Positions 8,017 to 17,096 of a DNA stretch of 64,000 nucleotides are shown here, piece after piece. Made by a program: the position numbers and the translations under genes. A model generated the notes under the pieces. It did no database searches. It worked only from the letters and a program-made list of their open reading frames with translations, and was not told where the DNA came from. The stretch comes from Candidatus Saccharimonadales bacterium (GTDB lineage: Bacteria; Patescibacteriota; Saccharimonadia; Saccharimonadales; Saccharimonadaceae), in contig DASSDB010000002.1 in the NCBI GenBank assembly GCA_035697325.1, positions 27,232 to 91,231 on the forward strand. Direction: 5' to 3'. Position 1 is the stretch's first letter; every line of letters starts with the position of its first letter.

Positions 8017-9731
8017 GGATACATAATTCTTTCTACTTCACGGGTAATGGCAGCAATCGTCGCATACGAATATCCCTTTGTCATAACTGTCATAATATAC
8101 GTGCCTTTAGGATGTTGCACAATAGCTGTGTCGTGGATGTAGTCCCATAAAAATCCCACTTTATCGTGCACTACACCCTGACTACCGGTAGGAATGCCGT
8201 AGCGGTACGGATGGCGACCAAGCGAATCGAGCAAACGGTCACGGTGGACACCACTCAGCAAACTGCTATCAAACAAGCCTGTCATATATTTTGTAAGATC
8301 AGCTGCGGTGCTTCGATTTGCATCATTCGCTGTAAATGTAGTACTGCTACTAAAGCCGCGTGCATGAACAAAATCATTGATATACTGACGGCCGAACTGC
8401 GCGATCCAGGCTTCCGCACATGGATTGGTTGACGCGACGGTCATCCGCTCGAAACAGCCCGCCACAGTCGTATCGAGCATCGGGTCATCCCAATGGATCT
8501 CACCTTTATCCATCTTATCGAATAGCACCAGTGCGACATAGAGCTTGTAGGTACTTCCGCTAGGCGTGCTTTCGTTGGCGCGGGCAGCTGCCGACCACCT
8601 TGGGCCGTCGATTTGCTGAATAGAGATACGAATATTCTTGGTAGCAGCTACGTCGGCAACGTATGCCCTTAAGCCAGCCTCCGATGTCGTATATTTACTA
8701 TTGAAAATGACGCTTGGCAGAACGTCGACAAACGGCGCAGATAATGCGATCGTGGCCGGTGGTACTAAAATTTTCATGGCGAGCTGATCCGCAACCGACT
8801 GAATATCGATCGCACGGCCAGTTTCACCTGTCACGCGCCCCGTTTCGCGGCCATCAACGATAGAAATATTCGTCTGACCTGCTGGCACACCTACCTCTTT
8901 ATTAATCGTGGTGAGGTACGCCTTTATTTTTTCTTTATCAACAGAAAGTGTCACCTTGCCACCGTTGTCGTCGAGAAGAATCCATGATGCGATTTCATTT
9001 TTAGAAGGCGTGAATGTTTTGCTCCCTGCGGTAAGTGATACATTATGCCCGAGCGCTGCCTCGGCATCTTTTTGCACTGAAGCAAGATCTTTTGAATAAC
9101 GCTCGGCTTTCAATCGCTTTGAGGGTGCCTCAATCGTAGTCGTTGTGCCAAGGGTGATCTGCGCCCGGCTTACCGTATCAAGCAGTGCGCTCCATGTCAC
9201 ATCACTCCCCTCTACCGCTTCATTGGCTGTAAGCCTGCCGTCCTTTATGGCCAATCTTGCATTTTGAGGAGGAAAACTAAGTTCTTTAGCTTTCGTTTCA
9301 ATAAAATCTTTGAACGGTTTATTCGTAAAGTAAACGTCCGCTAGTGTGACCGCACTAGGCTGCCAAAAGATAGAACCTGGGATAAACCGCTGCCACAGAG
9401 GATAATCGCTCAATCGAGCCACCATGGTTTCGGTGTTAGGCTCGGCCCCTGCTTGTTTCAGATCAAACTCTACGGAGATATCTTTTCCTACCGTCAACTT
9501 CACACGTGACGCTGCAAATGCGTCAACGACTGCCTTTGTCATCTCATCGTGCGTCGCTAATCTTACAGACTTGCCTGCAACACTGGCGAATGGCAACCCC
9601 TTCCCCTGTGGATACAGTAGTTGAGCGCCAACGACAAATAAAACAAAGACGGCACCAATAATAACAAGCGCGCGTTTTGAAGGTTTTAAGCGTGTATACC
9701 ATAAATCAGCTGTTTGTTTTTTGTGGATCAT
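8013..9731 (-). CDS. Membrane-anchored serine beta-lactamase/PBP-like protein with extracytoplasmic binding repeats
   Basis: 572 aa. Residues about 20-40 form a membrane anchor (ALVIIGAVFVLFVVGAQLLY). Residues about 50-340 contain repeated alpha/beta units resembling the peptidoglycan-binding domains found upstream of VanW/YkuD proteins. Residues about 350-572 match the class A beta-lactamase/penicillin-binding fold: SxxK is S393-T-Y-K396, the SxN triad is S434-T-N436, and KTG is K524-V-G526. All three active-site motifs are present, so it could be a D-Ala-D-Ala carboxypeptidase or beta-lactamase-like hydrolase acting on the wall. Its stop overlaps tlyA. A TACAAT lies 12 nt before the ATG, so it may have its own promoter inside the operon. 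Confidence 0.85.
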   Translation of the reverse strand: MIHKKQTADLWYTRLKPSKRALVIIGAVFVLFVVGAQLLYPQGKGLPFASVAGKSVRLATHDEMTKAVVDAFAASRVKLTVGKDISVEFDLKQAGAEPNTETMVARLSDYPLWQRFIPGSIFWQPSAVTLADVYFTNKPFKDFIETKAKELSFPPQNARLAIKDGRLTANEAVEGSDVTWSALLDTVSRAQITLGTTTTIEAPSKRLKAERYSKDLASVQKDAEAALGHNVSLTAGSKTFTPSKNEIASWILLDDNGGKVTLSVDKEKIKAYLTTINKEVGVPAGQTNISIVDGRETGRVTGETGRAIDIQSVADQLAMKILVPPATIALSAPFVDVLPSVIFNSKYTTSEAGLRAYVADVAATKNIRISIQQIDGPRWSAAARANESTPSGSTYKLYVALVLFDKMDKGEIHWDDPMLDTTVAGCFERMTVASTNPCAEAWIAQFGRQYINDFVHARGFSSSTTFTANDANRSTAADLTKYMTGLFDSSLLSGVHRDRLLDSLGRHPYRYGIPTGSQGVVHDKVGFLWDYIHDTAIVQHPKGTYIMTVMTKGYSYATIAAITREVERIMYP

Positions 9732-9763
9732 ACCCGTAGATCCATTGTACCACCAGCCGTGAG

Positions 9764-10324
9764 TTATTTTTTGCGTTCGCGGTACTCGCCGGTGGCGGTA
9801 TCGACTGAGATGATATCCCCTACCTTGATAAAGGCCGGTACCTTTACGGTAATGCCTGTTTCAAGCGTGGCATCTTTTAGTACGCTGCTGGTCGTATCAC
9901 CTTTTACTACATCCTCTGCGTAAGTTACTTCAAGGTAGAGATTCTTTGGAAGTTCCACATTGATAACAAGATCGCCAAAGAACTGAAGGGAAAGCATGTC
10001 ACCTTCTTTAAGGTATCCAGCAGCCGTATCAACGATATCGCTTGAAAGCTCAAATTGCTCAAATGTCTCCGGATCCATAAAGTAGAATGTTTCGCCATCC
10101 CGGTAAAGATACTGGACAGATTTGTTACTCACTTCTGCCGGTTCGATCTTATCTTGCCCTTTGAATGTTTTTGGAATAACGCTTCCATCAATCAAGTTTT
10201 TCAGGCGGACATTGACAATGCTTCCCCCGCGGCCCATTACCTTTTGCCCATACTCAATCACACGATATGGCTTTCCTTCAAGCTGGACGACCGTCCCTTT
10301 TTTCAAATCTGTTGGCTGATACAT
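9764..10324 (-). CDS. efp: Translation elongation factor P
   Basis: 186 aa with the three OB-like domains of EF-P. The N-terminal KOW-like domain contains LKKGTVVQLEGKPYRVIEY. The tip loop reads KVMGRGGSIVNVRLKNL, so Arg32 sits where E. coli EF-P has the modified Lys34. The C-terminal signature is TGITVKVPAFIKVGDIISVD. EF-P rescues ribosomes stalled on polyproline, which is relevant here because several encoded proteins have Pro-rich tails. An AAAGGA Shine-Dalgarno sequence precedes the ATG. No EpmA or EarP modification gene is visible in the window. Confidence 0.95.
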   Translation of the reverse strand: MYQPTDLKKGTVVQLEGKPYRVIEYGQKVMGRGGSIVNVRLKNLIDGSVIPKTFKGQDKIEPAEVSNKSVQYLYRDGETFYFMDPETFEQFELSSDIVDTAAGYLKEGDMLSLQFFGDLVINVELPKNLYLEVTYAEDVVKGDTTSSVLKDATLETGITVKVPAFIKVGDIISVDTATGEYRERKK

Positions 10325-10339
10325 ATCTTTAATCCTTTC

Positions 10340-10753
10340 CTATACTATAAGTCGTTCAAAACATACTTTCGTTGCTGGCGTTAATCGATCACGCTGCTCA
10401 AGCGCTTCAGCTTTCGTCATGGCCACTATGTCACCTTCCTTGGGATGCACTTTAACACTCGCGTCAATCTGAAGACAAAATACCGTTGCATGAACTTGCA
10501 CATCCTCAAGACGATGGTCAGAGATGATATCGAGTTCTCCAAGATACGTCAAATCTTCGATAGCGGGAAGCAGCGTTGTTTCTTCGGCGAGTTCTCTACA
10601 TACCGCCTCGGCGGCCGTCTCACCTTGTTCAAGCTTTCCACCGAAGGCGCCTATTCGTCCCGCAGCGCCAATCATAGGATCATCCCCACGAAGCTGCAAC
10701 AAATAGTTAGTACCCTGGCAAATAATCCCAAGCGCAATATTAAGCCGACGCAT
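10340..10753 (-). CDS. Nudix hydrolase (first of a tandem pair)
   Basis: 137 aa, a single Nudix domain. The box is seen as FGGKLEQGETAAEAVCRELA followed by EETTL: it has the GX5E, the RE and the EE metal ligands, with Thr replacing the usual late Gly. Nudix enzymes hydrolyse nucleoside diphosphates linked to another group; the substrate cannot be predicted. The gene overlaps the end of the neighbouring Nudix gene by 14 nt in another frame, so the two are co-translated in the rpsF-tlyA operon. Such tandem Nudix pairs suggest a house-cleaning or nucleotide-recycling role, which is inference. Confidence 0.85.
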   Translation of the reverse strand: MRRLNIALGIICQGTNYLLQLRGDDPMIGAAGRIGAFGGKLEQGETAAEAVCRELAEETTLLPAIEDLTYLGELDIISDHRLEDVQVHATVFCLQIDASVKVHPKEGDIVAMTKAEALEQRDRLTPATKVCFERLIV

Positions 10754-11216
10754 CCTGCGATTCTCTTTCTGTAATGATCCCTTTTAGTGTTTTGTATGCA
10801 AAGGGCGTTAACTCACGAGCACTCGCCTCAAGACCTTCTCTATTTTTTGGAATATCGACGATTTCGCCAGCTTCTTTCAAAACCATAGTCTCTCGGCCCA
10901 GTGCCGTTAAGCCAAGATGATACACGGCCACATGGCGAAGCACAGGCTCACCCTGTTTGCCGGTTCCTTCAAATTCACCTCTCCAATGTTCAGTAAACGC
11001 TTCGGGTGATAGATTTATTGTTGCCTCTTCCTCAAGCTCACGCGCTACGACGACGGCTTCATCTTGCTTTTCTTCATGCTTTTCGACATGACCGCCAAAA
11101 AACTGAAGCATACCCGGATACGCTAGTTTTCCGGGTAGATCAGGGCGCCGCTGCAATACAAAACTTTCTGTCGTTTCAATAACGGCAACTGCGCTTCTTG
11201 TCACACGTTCTGCCAC
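10740..11216 (-). CDS. Nudix hydrolase with a modified Nudix box
   Basis: 158 aa. The fold matches Nudix (TRSAVAVIETTESFVLQRRP, then FFGGHVEKHEEKQDE and VVARELEEEATI). The spacing between the first Glu and the RE pair is about three residues longer than the GX5EX7RE consensus, so metal binding may be arranged slightly differently. It starts 13 nt after rpsR and overlaps the following Nudix gene by 14 nt. Substrate unknown. A divergent but probably active member is the most likely reading, since both RE and EE are kept. Confidence 0.8.
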   Translation of the reverse strand: MAERVTRSAVAVIETTESFVLQRRPDLPGKLAYPGMLQFFGGHVEKHEEKQDEAVVVARELEEEATINLSPEAFTEHWRGEFEGTGKQGEPVLRHVAVYHLGLTALGRETMVLKEAGEIVDIPKNREGLEASARELTPFAYKTLKGIITERESQDASA

Positions 11217-11229
11217 GCGTACCTACAAC

Positions 11230-11436
11230 CTAGTTAGAAGTTACGAATGGAAGTAGCGCCAAGTGACGCGCACGCTTAATTGCGGTTGCAAGTTGGCGTT
11301 GTTGTTTCGTACTTAGACCTGTCTTGGTAATCGGCTCGATCTGGCCGTATGCATCGATGTAACGCTGTAGTGTTTTTACGTCTTTGTAGTCAAAGTACTC
11401 AGGCGTGTCTTTCTTAAATCGCTTCGTTAAAGCCAT
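11230..11436 (-). CDS. rpsR: 30S ribosomal protein bS18
   Basis: 68 aa. The sequence [20 protein letters not shown] then [20 protein letters not shown] is the conserved bS18 core, and RHLALLPFV closes it. bS18 binds the 30S platform next to bS6. The N-terminus is short and lacks the Cys residues that form a zinc site in some bS18 paralogs. It follows ssb by 11 nt in the classic rpsF-ssb-rpsR order. A GAGAACC-type purine stretch precedes the ATG. Confidence 0.97.
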   Translation of the reverse strand: MALTKRFKKDTPEYFDYKDVKTLQRYIDAYGQIEPITKTGLSTKQQRQLATAIKRARHLALLPFVTSN

Positions 11437-11447
11437 ATAGGTTCTCC

Positions 11448-11888
11448 TTAGAATGGAATTTCACTTAAATCAATAGGTTTGTCATCGATGTCTTCAATGA
11501 CGACATCGTCAGACTTTTTTGGTGCGCTTGAAGCGCGAGGTGCTGATGGAGCATTTCCGCCATCACCGCTTGGGCCATCGAGAAAGGTAACATCAGTTGC
11601 GACCACTTCTATCCTGCTGCGTTTCTTGCCGGTTTCTTTGTCGTCCCAGCTATCTTGGCGAAGACGGCCCTGCACAAGGCAGCGGCGGCCCTTTGAAAGA
11701 TACTGGCTCACAAGTTCACCGAGTTTTTCCCAAGCTGTTACTTCGAAGAAGTCAGTTGCATCATCCTGGCCGCCTCGATCAACCGCAAGACTGAAGCTTG
11801 CAATAGTTTTACCGCTTGTTGTTGTACGGGTTTCTGGGTCACGCGTTAGGCGCCCCATCAAAATTACTTGATTGATACTTTTGGCCAT
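11448..11888 (-). CDS. ssb: Single-stranded DNA-binding protein
   Basis: 146 aa. Residues 1-110 form the OB fold ([32 protein letters not shown] strand, [20 protein letters not shown]). A Pro/Ala/Ser linker follows, and the protein ends in an acidic tip [12 protein letters not shown], the expected protein-interaction tail ending in P-F. It coats single-stranded DNA in replication and repair and recruits partners through the tail. The location between rpsF and rpsR is the ancestral one. Confidence 0.96.
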   Translation of the reverse strand: MAKSINQVILMGRLTRDPETRTTTSGKTIASFSLAVDRGGQDDATDFFEVTAWEKLGELVSQYLSKGRRCLVQGRLRQDSWDDKETGKKRSRIEVVATDVTFLDGPSGDGGNAPSAPRASSAPKKSDDVVIEDIDDKPIDLSEIPF

Positions 11889-11900
11889 GGATTTCCCCTT

Positions 11901-12245
11901 CTATTCTTCGTCTTTTGCTTCGTTATCATCGCTGTTTGCTTGTTCGAGAGCTTTTTTAGCCTTCTCGTCTACCGTTACAAGCAGATAGCGGAGTACTTCG
12001 TCGGTAATATTGAGTACGTTGCTGATTTTTAGTGGTGCATCAGCGGGGAGCTGAACGTCAAAGTAGATGTATACAGCGAAGTCCTCGCGGTTGATGCGGT
12101 ACGCCAACTTCTTCTTACCCCAGTTATCCTCGCGAGTGATCTCACCACCTGCGTTTTTAATGATACTGCGCACTTTTTCGAGCGGCGCGTTCAGATTAGC
12201 CTCTAAATCGGGATGAATCAGAACGGTCAGTTCATATTCTTTCAT
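11901..12245 (-). CDS. rpsF: 30S ribosomal protein bS6
   Basis: 114 aa from the ATG at 12245 (MKEYELTVLIHPDLEANL). The earlier in-frame ATG at 12308 is rejected because a strong Shine-Dalgarno sequence AGAGGAGG lies directly before 12245 and because bS6 normally begins at this point. The signature WGKKKLAYRINREDFAVYIY is clear. The C-terminus is acidic (SDDNEAKDEE), as in E. coli where bS6 is glutamylated. It heads the operon; an extended -10 box lies at 12313-12321. Confidence 0.95.
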   Translation of the reverse strand: MKEYELTVLIHPDLEANLNAPLEKVRSIIKNAGGEITREDNWGKKKLAYRINREDFAVYIYFDVQLPADAPLKISNVLNITDEVLRYLLVTVDEKAKKALEQANSDDNEAKDEE

Positions 12246-12312
12246 GATTTCCTCCTCTGGAATCCATTTGGATGCTTGCTCTTTTAAAGCAAGCCGAGTT
12301 ATTAACACCTTT

Positions 12313-12321
12313 ATTTTACCA
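12313..12321 (-). promoter_or_regulatory. Extended -10 promoter of the rpsF operon
   Basis: On the minus strand TGGTAAAAT gives a TG-extended -10 box. It would give a leader of about 60 nt carrying the AGAGGAGG ribosome-binding site of rpsF. No good -35 is visible. Confidence 0.5.
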
Positions 12322-12387
12322 GATTTATGCCATTATTACCAGAGAGTAAAGCTGGAGTTAGACTTTAATACCCTGTTCAACTCAGAT

Positions 12388-14616
12388 TTAGGCTTCGGCG
12401 CTTGGAGAGAGGTCGTCAAGATTGGTAATAAGTACTTCGCGTGGACGAGCGCCGTCAGCTGGGCCAATGACGCCTTGTTCTTCCATCTGCTCGATAATAC
12501 GGGCTGCTCGAGCGTAGCCGACACGAAGACGTCGTTGCAATAGTGAGGTTGAGGCTTTACCACTCTCAACCACAACACGAAGGGCGTCTTTGTACATATC
12601 GTCATCACCGCCGCCGTCGAAGTCCATAACAACGCCACCTTTACCATTAAGCTGAACGGGCTGAGAAATGATCTCATCGTTATATTGTGGTGCGGATTGC
12701 ATACGAAGATGGTCGGTAATTTTTACGACTTCTTCGTCCATTACCCATGCACCCTGAATACGTTTCGGCTTGCTCATGCTTGGCGTTAATAGCAGCATGT
12801 CACCCTGGCCAAGCAGCTTCTCGGCACCAATTTGGTCGAGAATGGTGCGGCTATCGATTTGGCTTGCTACCGTAAAGGCAATACGCGCCGGTACGTTCGC
12901 CTTAATAAGGCCGGTGATAACATCCACGCTTGGACGCTGCGTCGCAAGTACAAGGTGAATACCCACCGCACGGGCTTTTTGCGCCAAGCGCACGATCAAG
13001 GCTTCTACATCACGTGCTGCAACCATCATCAGATCGGCGAGCTCGTCGATCACAATCACGATGTATGGCATAGCGCCTTCATCAACACGCTGCTCGTTGC
13101 CGTCCTCATCTGGGACCGAAATCTTTTTCGTACCGGATTGGATTTTTTGGTTGTAGCTTTTAATATCGCGGATCTTTTCTTCAGCCAGCAGCTTATAGCG
13201 CCGTTCCATTTCGTTTACCGCCCACTTTAAGGCGCTAATCGTTTTTTCAGGCTCGGTAATCACCGGCGTAAGAAGGTGTGGAATATCCTCGTAGGGTGCC
13301 ATTTCAACCTGCTTAGGGTCAACCAAAATCAGCTTCATTTCGCTTGGGCTATTACGATATAAAAGGCTCGTGAGAAGCGTATTAATCATGACTGACTTAC
13401 CACTACCCGTCTGACCGGCAATAAGGAGATGTGGCATTTTATTAAGCTCACCTACGACCGCTTCACCAGAAATGTCTTTGCCAATTGCAAATGCCAGTGG
13501 TTCATGCTCATTCTTCCATTGTTTTGCTGTCAGAATTCCGTGCAAGCGGACATCTGCCGCTTTACGGTTTGGTACTTCAATACCAACTGCGCGCTGACCA
13601 GGAATCGGCGCTTCAATACGAAGGCTTTGAGCAGCCAGGTTAAGCGCGATGTTCGTCTCAAGCGCGGTAATACGCGTCAGCTTGACGCCGCTTGGCGGCT
13701 TTAGGGTGTATTGGGTTACCTTCGGACCAATGTTCGCGCCTTCCATTTCAACATCAATATTGAACTCACTTAACGTATCGCGGATCGTTTGGGCGTTCTG
13801 CTGAACGTCACCGGCATCTGCCGGAGACTGCTTTTTTTCAAGCAGATCGATGCTCGGCGGCTGCCAGTTGGGATCGCTCACCGCCACGAGTGCGGCTTGC
13901 TCTTCTGCAACTTTGTCCTGTTTTACACTCCCACGAAGACTTGAGAGATGACTTGTTTTTTTGTCGCTCTCAGAGTCAAGTGTCGGCACACCGGCGTTCA
14001 ACTTGAGCTCCCCTATAGTGCGTGACTTTGGGGCGTCCGCTGTGGCGGCTTTACGCATAACCTGAACGTTTTCGCTGTCTTCACCTACGTCGCGGCGCAT
14101 AAGCTCCCAGAGATGACGAATGACCGTAATTGGGGAGACTCTCAGCATAAATAGCGCTGTTACGACGATAAGAAGTACGTAAATGAATGCGGCAATACCG
14201 GCATCGACCAGAGAAAGGATCGCATTATTGATAGTATTGCCAACGAACCCGCCCGTTGCTTCGCCCGCTCCGTTCTTCATAAGACCAAATAGACCAGAAA
14301 ACCACACGACAATAAGCGCGGCTGCAAGTTTTACTACAAACGATAAGCGGTTTTCTTCGGCTCTGAAGATTTCAACAGCGATATAAATGAATATCAGAGG
14401 GATAACGTACACAGCATAGCCAACAGCTAAAACAGCGGTGTTCTGAAACCATTCCAGCACGGGGCCGCCGGCACCAAACCATGCCACAATAAAAAGAAGT
14501 GAGATAGCAATAAGGAACACTGCCCCTACTTGCGACCAAAACCCTACTGGCAAACTATGCTTTGGAGCTATTTTTTTAGCTCTGCTGTGTTTTGCGGTTC
14601 GTTTTCTCTTTGCCAT
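12388..14616 (-). CDS. ftsK: DNA translocase FtsK/SpoIIIE
   Basis: 742 aa. Four to five membrane helices lie within residues 25-165, then a linker, then the RecA-like motor with the Walker A motif GQTGSGKSVMINTLL near residue 405 and Walker B PYIVIVIDELADLMMVA. A C-terminal winged-helix gamma domain (TSLLQRRLRVGYARAARIIE) reads the KOPS-type polarity sequences. FtsK pumps chromosome ends through the division septum and activates XerCD. Length is normal for a short-linker FtsK. A TATAAT lies 8 nt before the ATG, suggesting a near-leaderless mRNA. Confidence 0.96.
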   Translation of the reverse strand: MAKRKRTAKHSRAKKIAPKHSLPVGFWSQVGAVFLIAISLLFIVAWFGAGGPVLEWFQNTAVLAVGYAVYVIPLIFIYIAVEIFRAEENRLSFVVKLAAALIVVWFSGLFGLMKNGAGEATGGFVGNTINNAILSLVDAGIAAFIYVLLIVVTALFMLRVSPITVIRHLWELMRRDVGEDSENVQVMRKAATADAPKSRTIGELKLNAGVPTLDSESDKKTSHLSSLRGSVKQDKVAEEQAALVAVSDPNWQPPSIDLLEKKQSPADAGDVQQNAQTIRDTLSEFNIDVEMEGANIGPKVTQYTLKPPSGVKLTRITALETNIALNLAAQSLRIEAPIPGQRAVGIEVPNRKAADVRLHGILTAKQWKNEHEPLAFAIGKDISGEAVVGELNKMPHLLIAGQTGSGKSVMINTLLTSLLYRNSPSEMKLILVDPKQVEMAPYEDIPHLLTPVITEPEKTISALKWAVNEMERRYKLLAEEKIRDIKSYNQKIQSGTKKISVPDEDGNEQRVDEGAMPYIVIVIDELADLMMVAARDVEALIVRLAQKARAVGIHLVLATQRPSVDVITGLIKANVPARIAFTVASQIDSRTILDQIGAEKLLGQGDMLLLTPSMSKPKRIQGAWVMDEEVVKITDHLRMQSAPQYNDEIISQPVQLNGKGGVVMDFDGGGDDDMYKDALRVVVESGKASTSLLQRRLRVGYARAARIIEQMEEQGVIGPADGARPREVLITNLDDLSPSAEA

Positions 14617-14694
14617 ACCTGTTTATTATAAGCGCTTTTACTGTTGTTTAGTAATTTATATTATAGCAAAAATTACTACATAATGCAAGTGCTT

Positions 14695-14730
14695 AAAAGC
14701 CTCATCTTAGGCATATTGGGTGAGGCTTTT
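14695..14730 (-). terminator. Intrinsic terminator after RNase J
   Basis: AAAAGCCTCA and TGAGGCTTTT form a 10-bp stem around a 16-nt loop in the gap between the RNase J stop and ftsK. The A/T-rich stem foot supplies a short U run on either strand. Confidence 0.7.
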
Positions 14731-14748
14731 GCATTTCAAAGTAATCTG

Positions 14749-16875
14749 TTAGTAATCGCGAGCTTCGACCTTGGTCATGGGCTCGACCACTTCCGTGTCA
14801 GGAATCACTGGCTCAGGAAAGGTTTTTCCTGAAGGTTTTGGCAGTATGTCACGGCGACTACCTTGCGGCTGCCCTGGGCGCTGACGATCTTGCTGAGGAG
14901 CCCCGCCACCAATTTCATTAATTACCGGAATCACGATCGGCGTACGACGAGTCTGATCATACAAAATGTGTGTAATCTCATCCTTAAGCTCTTTTTTAAT
15001 TACATCAAGATCAATTTTCTTATTACTAAAGCTGCGAGCAACTTTTTGCTTAAGATATTGGCGGATGATTCCCATCAGCTCTTCGCTGTCGCGCAAGTAA
15101 ATAAAGCCACGCGAAATGATGTCTGGGCTGGTAAGCAGGCGGCCGTTACCGCGAGCAACCGTAAGGATCACCACAAACATACCTTCTGATGCCATGTGGA
15201 TGCGGTCTTTTAGGACTACTTCGCTGACGATTGCACCACTGTCATCGTACATGATGCCACCGACAGGAATACGGCCAGCTTTTTTGGCAGTTGAACCATC
15301 AAATTCAAGCACATCGCCACTATCGCAAACAAAGATGTTATCGCGCGGGATTCCACATTCTTTTTCTGCAAGCTCAGCATTGTGGACAAGCATGTGGAAT
15401 TCTCCGTGGATCGGCATGTAATACTTTGGATTAAGCGCATTTACGAGCTTTACGTGATCATCGTAATACCCATGACCCGAAAGGTGGAGTGGGCCGACAC
15501 CGGTAAGATGCGTCTTGCCATTCTGGATAACGTCGCTTCCCTCTCGCATAAGACCATCAACAGTACGAACAACGTACTTTTCGTTACCGGGAATCGGGTT
15601 TGATGAGAATACGACGACGTCGCTGTTTTTGATTTTGATAAATTTATGCGCACCAGAAGCCATGCGGTTCAGCACAGCATTGAACTCACCCTGAGAACCG
15701 GTACAAACAATCGTCACCTTACTATCAGGAAGTTTTACGATGTCTTCCATCTTCACTACAACATCTTTTGGTACCTTAATAACCCCTGCACGAAGCGCAA
15801 CCTCGAGGTTCTGGATCATGCTATAGCCAGCAAAGGCGACTTTGCGGTCGTGTTTTTTGGCTTCTTCCAAAATCACCTGCATACGATGGATCTGGCTAGA
15901 GAAACAACTGAGAATCAAGCGGCTGTTGGGGTACTTTTGCATGACTTCACCCATACTATGTTGGATATCGAACTCACCATGATTGTGCGTTCCTTCAGAC
16001 TCACAGTTAGTACTTTCGTTCATAAGGAGCAAAATGCCTTCTTTTGTAGCGATTTCGGTGAGGCGTTCGAGATCAAATTTTTTGCCATCCACCGGGTTTT
16101 CCTCAAAACGCCAGTCACCCGTATCAACCACCACACCAAGCGGTGTTCGGACCACAACCGCAGTTGCATCAGGAATCGAGTGATTAACACGCACGAGCTC
16201 TACAGAGAAGCTATCGCCCAGCTGTACGCGTTCGTGCGACTCAGGGTTAAGCTCATTATATTGCGGTTCGTAGCCACTAGTAGCTTCTTCCATGGTTCGT
16301 TGCAACATCCCAAGAGTGAATTTACTTCCGTAAACGGGCGCAGGAATGCGATGAATGAGATGACGAAAAGCACCAATATGGTCAAGGTGTCCATGGGTAA
16401 AGATATGACCACGAATCTTGTGCTTGTTTTCTTCAAGGTAGTTGATATCGGGGGTAATATAGTTGATGCCTGGGTAATCTGCACCGGGGAATAAAAAGCC
16501 CATATCAATAACGATGATGTCATTATCGTATTCAATCGCCATCATGTTTTTGCCGATACCCATTTCGCCAAGGCCGCCGATAGGCATAACCCGGAGGGTT
16601 GGGCGTGGGCTGCGAGAGCGTTTTGGTTGATCAGCCATGCTGAATTGACGCCCTTGGTAGCCGTTATAGATTGATTTGTTAACCGGTACGTTTACCACGT
16701 GCTGACTGGCACGAAGATTGACGTTTTCACTGGTGCGACGCTGCGCCCTGAAGGCTTCGCCCTTACGAGTACTAGTATTTGCAAGCACGGTATTGTTATT
16801 CGGCTTTGGTTTTTGTGAGTTTGGCCGCTTTGACATGTCGTCAGATTGCGCGCCAGCGAGTCGTCGTTGACCCAT
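14749..16875 (-). CDS. rnj: Ribonuclease J
   Basis: 708 aa, longer than the usual 550-600 because of a basic, Asn/Arg-rich N-terminal extension of about 90 residues. The metallo-beta-lactamase motif HGHLDH is at residues 161-166, followed by the beta-CASP domain (STNCESEGTHNHGEFD, LILSCFSSQIHRMQVI, HLSGHGYYDDHVKL, MPIHGEFHMLVHNAELA) and the C-terminal domain. RNase J is a dual 5'-3' exonuclease and endonuclease for mRNA decay and rRNA maturation. The ATG at 16875 is preceded by AAGGAGA. The basic extension may contact RNA or the membrane (inference). PNPase is encoded 3 kb away. Confidence 0.95.
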   Translation of the reverse strand: MGQRRLAGAQSDDMSKRPNSQKPKPNNNTVLANTSTRKGEAFRAQRRTSENVNLRASQHVVNVPVNKSIYNGYQGRQFSMADQPKRSRSPRPTLRVMPIGGLGEMGIGKNMMAIEYDNDIIVIDMGFLFPGADYPGINYITPDINYLEENKHKIRGHIFTHGHLDHIGAFRHLIHRIPAPVYGSKFTLGMLQRTMEEATSGYEPQYNELNPESHERVQLGDSFSVELVRVNHSIPDATAVVVRTPLGVVVDTGDWRFEENPVDGKKFDLERLTEIATKEGILLLMNESTNCESEGTHNHGEFDIQHSMGEVMQKYPNSRLILSCFSSQIHRMQVILEEAKKHDRKVAFAGYSMIQNLEVALRAGVIKVPKDVVVKMEDIVKLPDSKVTIVCTGSQGEFNAVLNRMASGAHKFIKIKNSDVVVFSSNPIPGNEKYVVRTVDGLMREGSDVIQNGKTHLTGVGPLHLSGHGYYDDHVKLVNALNPKYYMPIHGEFHMLVHNAELAEKECGIPRDNIFVCDSGDVLEFDGSTAKKAGRIPVGGIMYDDSGAIVSEVVLKDRIHMASEGMFVVILTVARGNGRLLTSPDIISRGFIYLRDSEELMGIIRQYLKQKVARSFSNKKIDLDVIKKELKDEITHILYDQTRRTPIVIPVINEIGGGAPQQDRQRPGQPQGSRRDILPKPSGKTFPEPVIPDTEVVEPMTKVEARDY

Positions 16876-17023
16876 AATTATATTGTTCTCCTTTTGTTAC
16901 ATTCGAAAATGATATCTTTATACACCATGTACAAGACGGGGATATTACTCTGTTAGTTTGTATACGTTCCCCTGTTGAGTGCTTTCAGTATAGCAAACAA
17001 GTATCCATAAAGCAATCCTGAAA

Positions 17024-17052
17024 TTGATTTTATAGTTAAAATATGTTATAAT
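17024..17052 (+). promoter_or_regulatory. Promoter of the 309-aa hydrolase-like gene
   Basis: TTGATT (17024-17029) and TATAAT (17047-17052) are separated by exactly 17 bp, in an AT-rich stretch. The predicted leader is about 38 nt and carries AAAGGGA before the GTG start. Confidence 0.8.
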
Positions 17053-17096
17053 TAAATCAAGCACCTCGACAACTCGACTACAGAAAGGGACAGCCT

